Origin: Blastococcus capsensis
GTDB lineage: Bacteria; Actinomycetota; Actinomycetes; Mycobacteriales; Geodermatophilaceae
Direction: 5' to 3'
DNA length: 64,000 nt
Assembly: GCF_030165005.1 (NCBI RefSeq)
Contig: NZ_JASNNW010000011.1
Location: forward strand, 62,001 to 126,000
This document shows, piece by piece, positions 1-8,102 of the stretch. The notes beneath the pieces were generated by a model. It was given only the letters and a program-made list of their open reading frames with translations, was not told the DNA's origin and ran no database searches. The position numbers and the translations under genes were made by a program. The stretch's first letter is position 1, and each line of letters opens with the position of its first letter.

Positions 1-1115
1 CCCGCGGTCGGGCCGGGCATCTGCCGGGTGGAGGTGACCCCTTCGTCGACCACGATGGCGCCCTCGGGGAGCAGCGCACCCAGGATCCGGCCGATCGAGT
101 CCAGGCTCAGCTCGCCGGTGGGCAGCTCCGGCCGCCCGGCCGGCTGCAGCACCGCCTCCGCGGGGGCGCCCACGAGGTCGGCGAGCCGCTCCAGCGCACC
201 GGGCAGGTCGTCGGCGACCACACCCAGCTGGTGCACCTCGCAGCCCTCGGGCACGAGGTCGCTGGGCTGGTCGGGATAGGCGAAGAACGACACCGGGGGC
301 CGGGCACCGACCAGCACCAGGTGGCGGACGCCGGCCAGCCGCCGGGTGACCTGGCCGGCCGCGCGCGGGAGGCGCTCGACCACCGGCCGGCCCGCGCCGC
401 GCTCCAGCCGGGCGGGGAACGTCTCGCAGAACAGCGGCGCGCCCACGGCGGCCGCCACCCGGCTCGCGGCCACGAGGCCCGGCGTCCGGGTCGCTCCCGC
501 GCCGACCAGCAGGGCGCACGGCTCGCCGGAGGTCAACACCGCGGCCACGGCGGCGACGGCGTCGTCCGGCACCGCCGCCGGCGCCTCGACCGGTAGCGGC
601 GCGGCGATCGCGGCACCGGCCGACCAGGAGGTGTCCGCGGGCAGGACCAGCGTGGCGATCTGACCGGGAGCGCTGCGCGCCGCGGCCACGGCGGCCGCGG
701 CGTCGTCACCGACGTCGGCCGAGCTCGCGGAGCGGCGCAGCCAGCCCGACACGGTGCCGGCGAGCGCGTCGATGTCCGACTCGAGAGGCGAGTCGTAGGC
801 CTTGTGGTAGCCGGCGTGGTCGCCCACGACCGTCACGATCGGCGTCCGCGCACGACGGGCGTTGTGCAGGTTGGCCAGCCCGTTGGCGAGCCCCGGCCCC
901 AGGTGCAGCAGGACGGACGCGGGGCGGCCGGTCATCCGTCCGTAGCCGTCGGCGGCACCGGTGGCCACGCCTTCGAACAGGCAGAGGACGCCGCGCATCT
1001 CCGGCACCTTGTCGAGCGCGGCGACGAAGTGCATCTCCGACGTGCCGGGGTTGCTGAAGCAGACGTCGACCCCGCCGTCCACCAGCGTGCGGATGAGCGC
1101 CTGGGCGCCGTTCAC
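1..1115 (-). CDS. Acetolactate synthase-like ThDP-dependent enzyme (partial, 3' end outside window)
   Basis: Translation from GTG at 1115 gives the N-terminal pyrimidine-binding domain of a thiamine diphosphate enzyme: it opens NGAQALIRTLVDGGVDV, then SNPGTSEMHFV, with the conserved catalytic Glu near residue 48 (LFEGVATGAADGYGR). The central domain and the start of the C-terminal domain (EGAIVVDEGVTSTRQ) are also present, and the frame runs off the left edge of the window. The SNPGTSEMHF pattern is typical of the acetolactate synthase / benzoylformate decarboxylase-like branch rather than biosynthetic IlvB. The substrate cannot be told. The next gene upstream in the same direction is a MarR regulator about 100 bp away, which could control it. 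Confidence 0.85.
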   Translation of the reverse strand, partial: MNGAQALIRTLVDGGVDVCFSNPGTSEMHFVAALDKVPEMRGVLCLFEGVATGAADGYGRMTGRPASVLLHLGPGLANGLANLHNARRARTPIVTVVGDHAGYHKAYDSPLESDIDALAGTVSGWLRRSASSADVGDDAAAAVAAARSAPGQIATLVLPADTSWSAGAAIAAPLPVEAPAAVPDDAVAAVAAVLTSGEPCALLVGAGATRTPGLVAASRVAAAVGAPLFCETFPARLERGAGRPVVERLPRAAGQVTRRLAGVRHLVLVGARPPVSFFAYPDQPSDLVPEGCEVHQLGVVADDLPGALERLADLVGAPAEAVLQPAGRPELPTGELSLDSIGRILGALLPEGAIVVDEGVTSTRQMPGPTA

Positions 1116-1215
1116 GCGCGCACCCCGGAGGGGAGACGCGCCGGGTGATGCCGGTCACGGAAGGCTGTCACGCCGGAGACCGTACGCGCGCCGCGCCCGG
1201 TCCACCCGGCCGAGG

Positions 1216-1716
1216 TCAGCGGCGGCTGCGGGCGGCGGCCGAGACCCGGGCCAGGGCGTCGGTGACGACGGCCGCGTCGTCCCCGACCAGGGCGAGCAGG
1301 TGGGCGACGAGCTCGTCGTGGGTGACGCGGGCCGCCTCCACCCGTTCCCGGCCGGCCGGGGTCAGCCGGGCGTGCAGCAGGCGCTTGTCTATCTGCACCC
1401 GTTCCCGGATGACCAGGCCTTCGGCGACCAGCCGGTTGATCGTGCTGGTGACGCCGGGCCGCGAGAGCCCGACGGCCTCGGCGACCTCCCCCATCGAGGC
1501 CCGCCCGCCCGACGAGTCGGCGATCCGGCGGAGCGCCTCGAAGCCGGTGAGGGACAGGTCGTGGTGGCGGTGGAGCGCCGAGTCGACCCGTCGGGTGATC
1601 CGGTCGTGCGCCTGGACGATGCGCAACCACGTCTCGGCGGGGCGGGGAGCGACTCCTGGAAGAGCGGCGGCGTCCCGGGGGACTTCGCGCGCGAGCGCGT
1701 CCTCGGACAGTGACAC
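1216..1716 (-). CDS. MarR-family transcriptional regulator
   Basis: This 166-residue protein has the MarR layout: an N-terminal helix region (RIVQAHDRITRRVDSAL), then a winged helix-turn-helix at about residues 65-120 (SMGEVAEAVGLSRPGVTSTINRLVAEGLV, followed by the wing residues RERVQIDKRLLHARLTPAGRE). It probably binds DNA as a dimer and responds to a small phenolic or similar ligand, as is known for the family; the ligand is unknown. It is encoded on the same strand as, and just upstream of, the ThDP enzyme, so joint regulation is plausible. Confidence 0.9.
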   Translation of the reverse strand: MSLSEDALAREVPRDAAALPGVAPRPAETWLRIVQAHDRITRRVDSALHRHHDLSLTGFEALRRIADSSGGRASMGEVAEAVGLSRPGVTSTINRLVAEGLVIRERVQIDKRLLHARLTPAGRERVEAARVTHDELVAHLLALVGDDAAVVTDALARVSAAARSRR

Positions 1717-1754
1717 CTGCCCATCGTCCCCGGAACCGGGAACGGCGAAACCGG

Positions 1755-2918
1755 TCAGGCGGTACGGATCGGGCCGCGCCGGCGGTCGGCGCGCTGCTGA
1801 CCCGCGACCGAGACCAGCGCGCCGACCGTGCCGACGAGCGCCACCGCCGCCGCGATCAGGGAGGCGAGCGAGACGGCACCGCGCGTCCGGCCGGCCGGCT
1901 CCAGCGCGGCGGCGACCTGCAGATCCACACCGGTGCTGACGGCGGAGTCGACGCCGACGAGGTCGAGGATGGCGGGGCCCGCCGTCACGTCCCCGGGGAT
2001 GCGGACGTCCACGCGTACCGCGCCGTCGGGGTCGGCGGTCGCCGTGGCGAGGACCGTGTCGCTGCCGCGGAGCTGGATGTCCACCCGCTCACCGGGGATG
2101 AAGCCCGCTCCGCGCAGGCTGACCGTGCCCCCGGACGCGACCTGCGGAGCACGCGCGGCCGCGAGCGCCGGGACCGCCGGCGGGGTGCTCGCCGGAACGG
2201 AGGTGACCGACGGGGTGCCGGTGCCCGTCGTGCCGGTCCCGCTGCTCGTGGTGGTGGTTCGGGGTGACCGGCTGGTGGCCACCGCGACCCCCGGCTCGGA
2301 ACCGGAGCCGGCGGCCGAGCCGGTGCCGGGTGCGGGGGCCGTGGCACCGGCTTCCACACTGGCCGTCGGCGGCGCGGGCGGGGGCGGTGGCGGGGAGAGG
2401 GCGAGCTCGCAGTCCTCGACCGTGGGCCGGGTGAGCGTGTAGTCCTCGAGCTCGTCGACGTACGCGACGCCGGAGCCGTCCCGGGCGGTGAACTCCAACC
2501 GTGGGTCGATGGTCTCCCCGGGTGCGACGTCGCCGGTGCGCAGGACCGTGCGCTCCTGCGCGACGAGCACGACCTCGTCTTCGCCCGCCGCCTGCCGCGT
2601 CGTGGCCAGCCGGACGGTGTACGGGACGCTGCCGGCGACGACCTCGACCACGATCCCGCCCGGGTGGCAGCTGGGCCCGTGGGTCACCCGAGCGTCGGGA
2701 CGGGTCGGGTCGTCGATGGCCAGTGCGCTGCCGGCGCCGGCGACGGCGGCGGCGAGCAGCGGGACGAGGAGCCCGGCCACCATGCCGGCCGAGCGGGCGC
2801 CCCGCGCCATCCGCGCCGACGTGGTCCGCGTCGGCGCGGCGAACCGCTCCCACCTGCTGGTCAGCCCGATCTCCCCTTTGCGATGCGCTGGAGTTCCAGA
2901 TGATGCAGGACGTGACAC
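1755..2918 (-). CDS. Secreted, membrane-anchored protein with C-terminal Ig/IPT-like domain, unknown function
   Basis: The protein of up to 387 residues has an N-terminal signal/anchor segment (about residues 45-68), an exported domain of about 110 residues with two cysteines, a low-complexity linker rich in Pro, Thr, Ser and Gly, a short beta-rich domain (GGTVSLRGAGFIPGERVDIQL) that resembles cell-surface Ig/IPT repeats, and a C-terminal transmembrane helix followed by a basic tail (QQRADRRRGPIRTA). This is the plan of a wall-spanning surface protein. The GTG at 2918 has a weak ribosome-binding site. A strong AAAGGGGAG lies six bases before a CTG at 2864, so the real start may be there. No enzymatic motif is recognised. 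Confidence 0.75.
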   Translation of the reverse strand: MSRPASSGTPAHRKGEIGLTSRWERFAAPTRTTSARMARGARSAGMVAGLLVPLLAAAVAGAGSALAIDDPTRPDARVTHGPSCHPGGIVVEVVAGSVPYTVRLATTRQAAGEDEVVLVAQERTVLRTGDVAPGETIDPRLEFTARDGSGVAYVDELEDYTLTRPTVEDCELALSPPPPPPAPPTASVEAGATAPAPGTGSAAGSGSEPGVAVATSRSPRTTTTSSGTGTTGTGTPSVTSVPASTPPAVPALAAARAPQVASGGTVSLRGAGFIPGERVDIQLRGSDTVLATATADPDGAVRVDVRIPGDVTAGPAILDLVGVDSAVSTGVDLQVAAALEPAGRTRGAVSLASLIAAAVALVGTVGALVSVAGQQRADRRRGPIRTA

Positions 2919-3054
2919 TTCGTTGCTAGCCCGTTACCCGCGTGTCGCGCGGCGTGTCGGCAATTCGTGCCCCGCACAGCCTGCGCGAGCCCGTCCGTGT
3001 GCCCGCCGACGTCCCCGCGGTACCGGGTGAGGGCACGGTCACTACGGTGGCCGC

Positions 3055-4335
3055 GTGAACGAGGTGGGTGTGGGTCGGCGGCGGCAGAACGAGGTGTACC
3101 GGGCCGGGGTCTACGGCCACTTCCCGCGGGTGCCGGTCGGCATCCGGCGGTTGCAGGAGCGGGCCAAGCGGGTGCTCGACGCCCGGGCCTACGCCTACGT
3201 GGCCGGTGGTGCGGGCGACGAGACGACGCAGCGGGCCAATCGCGCCGCGTTCGACAAGTGGGCCGTCGTCCCCCGGGTGCTGCGCGACGCCGGCGCGCGC
3301 GACACCTCGGTGGAGCTGTTCGGACGCCGCCTGCCTGCACCACTGCTGCTGGGGCCGGTCGGCGCGCTCGAGCTGGTGCACCCGGAGGCCGACCTCGCCG
3401 TCGCTCGCGCGGCCGCCGCCACCGGCGTCCCGATGGTCTTCTCCAACCAGGGCTCCCGGTCGATGGAGGAGTGCGCGGGCGCGATGGGCGACGCGCCCCG
3501 CTGGTTCCAGCTGTACTGGTCGACCTCCGACGAACTGGTCGAGAGCCTGATCGGCCGGGCGGAGGCCGCGGGCTGCGACGCCCTGGTGGTCACTCTCGAC
3601 ACGACGATGCTCGGCTGGCGCCCGCGCGACCTCGACCTCGGGCACCTGCCCTTCGCGCTGGGCAAGGGCATCGCGCAGTACACCTCCGACCCCGTCTTCC
3701 GCCGCCTGGTCGAGGAGCGCGCGGCCGTCACGGGCCCCAAGGAACCACAGCCGCGCCCGACCCCCGCCGCCGTCAAGGCGCTGGTGACGATGGCGAAGGC
3801 CTGGCCGGGCTCGTTCCGCGACAACCTGCGCTCACCGCTGCCCCGCGCCGCCGTCGAGACCTTCCTCTCCATCTACTCCCGGCCCTCGATCAGCTGGACC
3901 GACCTCGCCTGGCTGCGCGAGCGCACGACGCTGCCGATCCTGCTCAAGGGCGTGCTGCACCCCGACGACGCCCGCCGCGCCCTGGACGAGGGGATGGACG
4001 GCGTCGTCGTCAGCACCCACGGCGGCCGGCAGGTGGACCGCTCGATCGCCGCGCTGGACGCGCTGCCCGACGTCGTCGCCGCGATCGGCGACCGGGCACC
4101 GGTACTGCTGGACAGCGGGATCCGCAGCGGCGCCGACGTCTTCACCGCCGTCGCCCTGGGCGCCCGGGCGGTGCTGCTGGGCCGTCCGTTCGCCTGGGGG
4201 TTGGCACTGGCCGGCGAGGAGGGCGTCCGCCAGGTGATCTCCGACGTGCTGGGCGAGTTCGACCTCACCCTGGGCCTGACCGGGCACACCGCCGTCGACC
4301 AGCTCAGCCCGGACATCCTCCGCCGCGTCGGCTGA
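3055..4335 (+). CDS. FMN-dependent alpha-hydroxy-acid oxidase (lactate 2-monooxygenase-like)
   Basis: The 426-residue protein covers the whole FMN-dependent alpha-hydroxy-acid dehydrogenase family. An early segment (RAYAYVAGGAGDETT) is typical, the catalytic His and Arg are in VVSTHGGRQVD (His about 322, Arg about 325), and the FMN phosphate-binding end is LLDSGIRSGADVFTAVALGARAVLLGRPF. The usual SNHGGR motif reads STHGGR here. Length and the long middle insertion fit lactate 2-monooxygenase and its actinobacterial relatives, which oxidise a 2-hydroxy acid with oxygen. The true substrate is not determined. Translation starts at GTG 3055. It is convergent with the penicillin-binding protein gene. 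Confidence 0.9.
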   Translation: MNEVGVGRRRQNEVYRAGVYGHFPRVPVGIRRLQERAKRVLDARAYAYVAGGAGDETTQRANRAAFDKWAVVPRVLRDAGARDTSVELFGRRLPAPLLLGPVGALELVHPEADLAVARAAAATGVPMVFSNQGSRSMEECAGAMGDAPRWFQLYWSTSDELVESLIGRAEAAGCDALVVTLDTTMLGWRPRDLDLGHLPFALGKGIAQYTSDPVFRRLVEERAAVTGPKEPQPRPTPAAVKALVTMAKAWPGSFRDNLRSPLPRAAVETFLSIYSRPSISWTDLAWLRERTTLPILLKGVLHPDDARRALDEGMDGVVVSTHGGRQVDRSIAALDALPDVVAAIGDRAPVLLDSGIRSGADVFTAVALGARAVLLGRPFAWGLALAGEEGVRQVISDVLGEFDLTLGLTGHTAVDQLSPDILRRVG

Positions 4336-4440
4336 GGACCTCTCGGTACAGGGAGTTCCTCTCTCCTGCGGTGTGCGGACGACACTCCGGGGCGGCCTTG
4401 ACGACGCCGTGTGACGTAGGCCACAGTGGGATCCGGGCGG

Positions 4441-4478
4441 GGGTAGCCGGCAACGAATGGCTACCCACTGCTGGGTAG
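4441..4478. terminator. Convergent intergenic stem-loops with two mutually exclusive foldings
   Basis: Between two convergent genes, GGGTAGCC (4441-4448) can pair with GGCTACCC (4459-4466). The second arm also overlaps CTACCCA (4461-4467), which can pair with TGGGTAG (4472-4478). Only one of the two stems can form at a time. With no downstream coding role the likely use is bidirectional termination; there is no T tract. Confidence 0.5.
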
Positions 4479-4526
4479 ACCGACCAACGCGGCCAGACCG
4501 TCAGGACCGGCCCCCCGCCCCCACTC

Positions 4527-7388
4527 CTACTCCCCCGTGCCCGGCGCGTTCCCCGTCGGCGGCGGGGGTTCCTGCGTGGGCTCCCCGGCCGGCGGCGGTT
4601 CCGGCGTCAGTTCCGCCGGGGGCTCCGGAGTGGGCTCCGCAGGTGGCGGAGGCCCGGGCGACGGCTCCGGAGCGGGCTCCGCAGGCGGCGGAGGCCCGGG
4701 CGACGGCTCCGGTGCCGGCCCCGGGGTCGGCTCCGCAGGCGGCGGAGGCTCAGGCGACGGCTCCGGGGTCGGCCCCGGGGTCGGCCCCGGGGTCGGCCCC
4801 GGGGTCGCCGGGGTCGGCTCCGCAGGCGGCGGAGGCCCGGGCGACGGCTCCGGTGCCGGCCCCGGAGTGGGCTCCGCAGGCGGCGGAGGCTCAGGCGACG
4901 GCTCCGGTGCCGGCCCCGGGGTCGGCTCCGCAGGCGGCGGAGGCTCAGGCGACGGCTCCGGGGTCGGCTCCGCAGGCGGCGGAGGCCCGGGCGACGGCTC
5001 CGGTGCCGGCTCCGCAGGCGGCGGAGGCGGCGGAGGCGGCGGAGGCGGCGGAGGCGGCGGAGGCGGCGGAGGCGGCGGAGGCGGCGGAGGCGGCGGAGGC
5101 GGCGGAGGCGGCGGCGGCGCCCAACGCGCACCGTTGCTGACCAGCACCGTGACGGGATCGCTCTGCTGCACGAGGCTGCCGGGCCCCGGCTGGACCCCGA
5201 GGACGACGCCCGGCGGGCGGCCGCTGTCGACGCGGGCGAGCGTGGCGGTGAGATTCCGGGCACCGAGGATCCCGCGGCACCGGTCGGCGTCCTGCCCGGC
5301 GCAGCCCGCGGGCACGGTCGCCCGCGTGCCGTCCACGTACCGGACGTCGGCCGGCGGGAAGAGCACCGGAGCGCGGGCGCTCAGGATCGGCTGCATCGCG
5401 TCGTGCCAGATCTGCGCGGGCATGCCGCCGCCGAAGCCGCCGACGTCCCGGTTCTCGACCGGGTCGTAGACCATCACGCTGGCCGCGAGCTGCGGCGTGT
5501 AGCCGACGAACGTGACCGAATAGTTCATCTGCGTCGTCCCGGTCTTGCCGGCGATCTGGTGCCCGGGCACGTAGGCACGCTCACCGGTCTGGCCGGGGAA
5601 CCCGGGCTCGACGTCCTTGCGCAGTGCTCGGGTGAGGGTGTGCGCCAGCGCGGGGTCCACGACGTCGGCCTCGCACTGCGGGCCACCCAGCGGCTGGCCG
5701 TTCTCGCCGAGCAGCGGCTGCCCGTCGCGGTCGAGCACCCGGACGATCGGGGTCGGCGCACACCGCGTGCCGCCGGCGGCCAGCGTCGCGTAGGCGTTGG
5801 CCAGGTGCAGCGGGCTGGTGGCCTCGGACCCGAAGGAGAACGAGCCGCGGTTCTGGGCGACGACCTCGTCCGCGATCGGGTCCAGGGAACGCAGCCCCAG
5901 CCGCTGGGCCATGCGCACCGGCGCCTCCACGCTGCCCAGCTGGTCCTGGAGCGCCAGGAAGTAGGTGTTCGAGGACATGTACAGCGCGCGCTCCATGTCC
6001 AGCGTGCGCGGGTAGCGGCTGGCGTTCTCCACGTCGTAGGGGCCGTCGCCGTCGCGGTAGACCGTCGACACGTAGGGATCGGAGGTGGTGATGCGGTGGT
6101 CCAGCCCGAAGCCCTGCTCCATCGCCGCGGCGGCGGTGAACACCTTGTACGTGGAGCCGGAACCCTGGCCGGCGGCGACGTTGAGGTTGACCGTCGTGTA
6201 GGCCGGATCGCCCGGGACGACGCCGAACTTCCGGTTGACCGACATGGCCAGCACGCGGCCGGTGCCCGGCTCGACGACGGTGTAGATGCCGGCGCGCGGA
6301 TCCTGGAGGCCCAGCGTCTTCACCACCGCGGCGTCCCCGGCCCGTTGGATGGCCGGGTCCAGCGTCGTCTCGATGGTCAGCCCACCCGTCTCGAGCTCCG
6401 CCTCGCTCAGGCCGAGGGTGCCGGTGAGGTGGTCCAGGGCGTAGTCGCAGAAGAAGCCGCCGATCAGCGCCTCCCGGCAGCCGCGCGGCGGGGGCTGGCC
6501 GGGGGTGACCACGACCGGGGTGGCGCGGGCCGCATCGGCCGCGGCCTGGTCCACCATGCCCAGCTCCGCCATCCGCGCCAGGACGACGTCGCGCCGCTCG
6601 GTGGCGCGTTCGGCGTTGACGAACGGGTCGTACCGGGTGGGGCTCTGCACGAGGCCGGCGAGCGTGGCGGCCTGCGCGAGGGTGAGGGCGTCCGGCGTCG
6701 TCCCGAAGTAGGTGGAGGCCGCGGCGGCCACCCCGTACGCGCCGGCGCCGAAGTACACCCGGTTGAGGTAGCGGGTGAGGATCTCGTCCTTGGAGTACTG
6801 CTGCTCCAGGGCGAGAGCCAGCTGTGCCTCGCGGAGTTTGCGGCCGAGGCTCTCGTCGGTGGCGGCCTCGCGGGCGTCGGGATCGGTGGCCGTCTGCAGC
6901 CGGATCTGCTTGATGAGCTGCTGGGTGATCGTGGAGCCGCCCTGCACCACCTCGCCGGCCGAGAGGTTGGTCAGGAACGCGCGGGCCAGCCCCCTGCCGT
7001 CGACCCCGCTGTGGTCGAAGAAGCGGCTGTCCTCGATGGCGATGAGGGCGTCCTTCACCACCGGCGCGATGGCCTCGCCGGGCACCGGGGTGCGGTTGCG
7101 CCGGTAGAGCTCGGCGATCAGTGAACCGTCGGCGGCGAGGATGCGGGTGTTGCCGGCCGGCGTGAGGTCGAGCAGGTCGGCGCTGACCGGGCGCAGCAGA
7201 CCGGCGCCGGCGTTGGTCGCCATCGATGCGCCGCCCACGAGCGGCAGGGCCAGCCCCGCGAGCAGCGCACCGGCGAGCACCACGGCCAGGGCCAGCTCCA
7301 GCACCGCGCCACCGCGGCGCACCGGCCTGCGCGGCGCCTCCTCGACCCCCGGGAGCGGCAGTCCGTCGATGGAGGGACGGGGCGACAC
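4527..7388 (-). CDS. Class A penicillin-binding protein (transglycosylase/transpeptidase) with PASTA domain and long proline tail
   Basis: Peptidoglycan synthase of about 953 residues. A cytoplasmic tail and one TM helix (about 30-55) precede a GT51 glycosyltransferase domain (EDSRFFDHSGVDGRG near 118, then GGSTITQQL). The transpeptidase domain carries GSTYK (active Ser about 412), SSN and KTGT (Lys about 615). One PASTA domain follows (about 683-753). The last 200 residues are very unusual: 34 consecutive prolines, then repeats of the type PAEPTPEPSPEPPPP. The proline run is encoded by an 11-fold 9-bp repeat at 5016-5117. GTG at 7388 is chosen because GAGGAGACCC lies just before it; the open frame extends further upstream but that stretch looks non-coding. 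Confidence 0.93.
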   Translation of the reverse strand: MSPRPSIDGLPLPGVEEAPRRPVRRGGAVLELALAVVLAGALLAGLALPLVGGASMATNAGAGLLRPVSADLLDLTPAGNTRILAADGSLIAELYRRNRTPVPGEAIAPVVKDALIAIEDSRFFDHSGVDGRGLARAFLTNLSAGEVVQGGSTITQQLIKQIRLQTATDPDAREAATDESLGRKLREAQLALALEQQYSKDEILTRYLNRVYFGAGAYGVAAAASTYFGTTPDALTLAQAATLAGLVQSPTRYDPFVNAERATERRDVVLARMAELGMVDQAAADAARATPVVVTPGQPPPRGCREALIGGFFCDYALDHLTGTLGLSEAELETGGLTIETTLDPAIQRAGDAAVVKTLGLQDPRAGIYTVVEPGTGRVLAMSVNRKFGVVPGDPAYTTVNLNVAAGQGSGSTYKVFTAAAAMEQGFGLDHRITTSDPYVSTVYRDGDGPYDVENASRYPRTLDMERALYMSSNTYFLALQDQLGSVEAPVRMAQRLGLRSLDPIADEVVAQNRGSFSFGSEATSPLHLANAYATLAAGGTRCAPTPIVRVLDRDGQPLLGENGQPLGGPQCEADVVDPALAHTLTRALRKDVEPGFPGQTGERAYVPGHQIAGKTGTTQMNYSVTFVGYTPQLAASVMVYDPVENRDVGGFGGGMPAQIWHDAMQPILSARAPVLFPPADVRYVDGTRATVPAGCAGQDADRCRGILGARNLTATLARVDSGRPPGVVLGVQPGPGSLVQQSDPVTVLVSNGARWAPPPPPPPPPPPPPPPPPPPPPPPPPPPPPPPPPPAEPAPEPSPGPPPPAEPTPEPSPEPPPPAEPTPGPAPEPSPEPPPPAEPTPGPAPEPSPGPPPPAEPTPATPGPTPGPTPGPTPEPSPEPPPPAEPTPGPAPEPSPGPPPPAEPAPEPSPGPPPPAEPTPEPPAELTPEPPPAGEPTQEPPPPTGNAPGTGE
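5016..5117. repeat. 9-bp minisatellite encoding a 34-proline run
   Basis: An AGGCGGCGG unit (plus strand) is repeated about 11 times without interruption inside the penicillin-binding protein gene. On the coding strand it reads CCG CCG CCT, giving only proline. Such an exact tandem repeat is expected to change length by slippage. Each 9-bp change keeps the reading frame. Confidence 0.9.
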
Positions 7389-7575
7389 GGGTCTCCTCGG
7401 CGCAGGCGGCAAGAGCAGGGCCCGCGCGGCGGGCCCTGGCCCCTCGATACCCCCGTCCACCGAGCTCGCCACCGGTCGGCGGTGTCTGTCACGCGATCGC
7501 AAAGTGCGCGATCGACGTCGCTCCGGAGCGCGCTCTCGCCGTCCGGGACACTGCGGGGTCCGTCGTCCTCGTGCG

Positions 7576-7636
7576 GTCGAGTCATACGAACTCGTGGCGA
7601 TCAGCGCCTGATGGCCCCGAATTCGCATGACTCGAC
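7576..7636. repeat. 61-bp imperfect palindrome (long hairpin)
   Basis: Two 29-base arms (7576-7604 and 7608-7636) match at 25 of 29 positions around a 3-base loop CGC. It lies in the 436-bp gap between the penicillin-binding protein start and the tRNA genes, a gap in which no gene is seen. It could be a bidirectional terminator, a REP/MITE-like element or a regulator site. It has no T tract. Confidence 0.7.
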
Positions 7637-7824
7637 GAGGCAGCGACCCCCTTCGCTCCGAAGGCGCGACTTCAGCAGAGGCGCCGGGGCTGCCAGCACG
7701 CGAGCAGCGCCGCACGAGCGGGGCAGCCGGCCGGTAGGCGAGGACGCGGCGGCGGACCCCGGAAACGAATCTGCCGCGCCGCCCCCGTCGGGGCTGCGCG
7801 GCAGATCGGTGTCTCAACCAGACG

Positions 7825-7897
7825 TGCACCCGAAGGGATTCGAACCCCTAACCTTCTGATCCGTAGTCAGATGCTCTATCCGTTGAGCTACGGGTGC
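7825..7897 (-). tRNA. tRNA-Arg (anticodon ACG)
   Basis: The reverse strand folds as a 73-nt tRNA: acceptor GCACCCG/CGGGTGC, a D arm with AGCTCAACGGATAGAGC, anticodon stem TCTGA/TCAGA around loop CTACGGA (anticodon ACG), and T arm GGTTCGAATCC. CCA is not encoded. Confidence 0.97.
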
Positions 7898-7917
7898 GTG
7901 TGTTCAGTTGTCGTGCG

Positions 7918-8006
7918 CGGAGGCTCCGGGATTTGAACCCGGGATGGGGATTAACCCAAACCGCATTAGCAGTGCGGCGCCATAGACCGGACTAGGCGAA
8001 GCCTCC
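7918..8006 (-). tRNA. tRNA-Ser (anticodon GCT)
   Basis: The reverse strand gives an 89-nt type II tRNA: acceptor GGAGGCT/AGCCTCC, anticodon stem CCGCA/TGCGG with loop CTGCTAA (anticodon GCT), a long variable arm and T arm GGTTCAAATCC. It lies 20 bp upstream of tRNA-Arg on the same strand. CCA is not encoded. Confidence 0.97.
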
Positions 8007-8102
8007 CGGGGCTCGAGTCACCTCGTAACCACCGAGGAGAGAGACTACCAGCGCCCTCCCGGGGGCTCCCAGCCCGGGTCCGCGGCCCGGACCGGGTGAG
8101 GG

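Noticed and set aside
5403-7124. A 573-residue plus-strand frame opposite the penicillin-binding protein
   Set aside because: The opposite strand carries all transglycosylase and transpeptidase motifs; this frame is a shadow.
7389-7829. N-terminal extension of the penicillin-binding protein upstream of 7388
   Set aside because: The frame is open, but a strong ribosome-binding site precedes GTG 7388, the extension has no coding look, and a 61-bp palindrome lies inside it.
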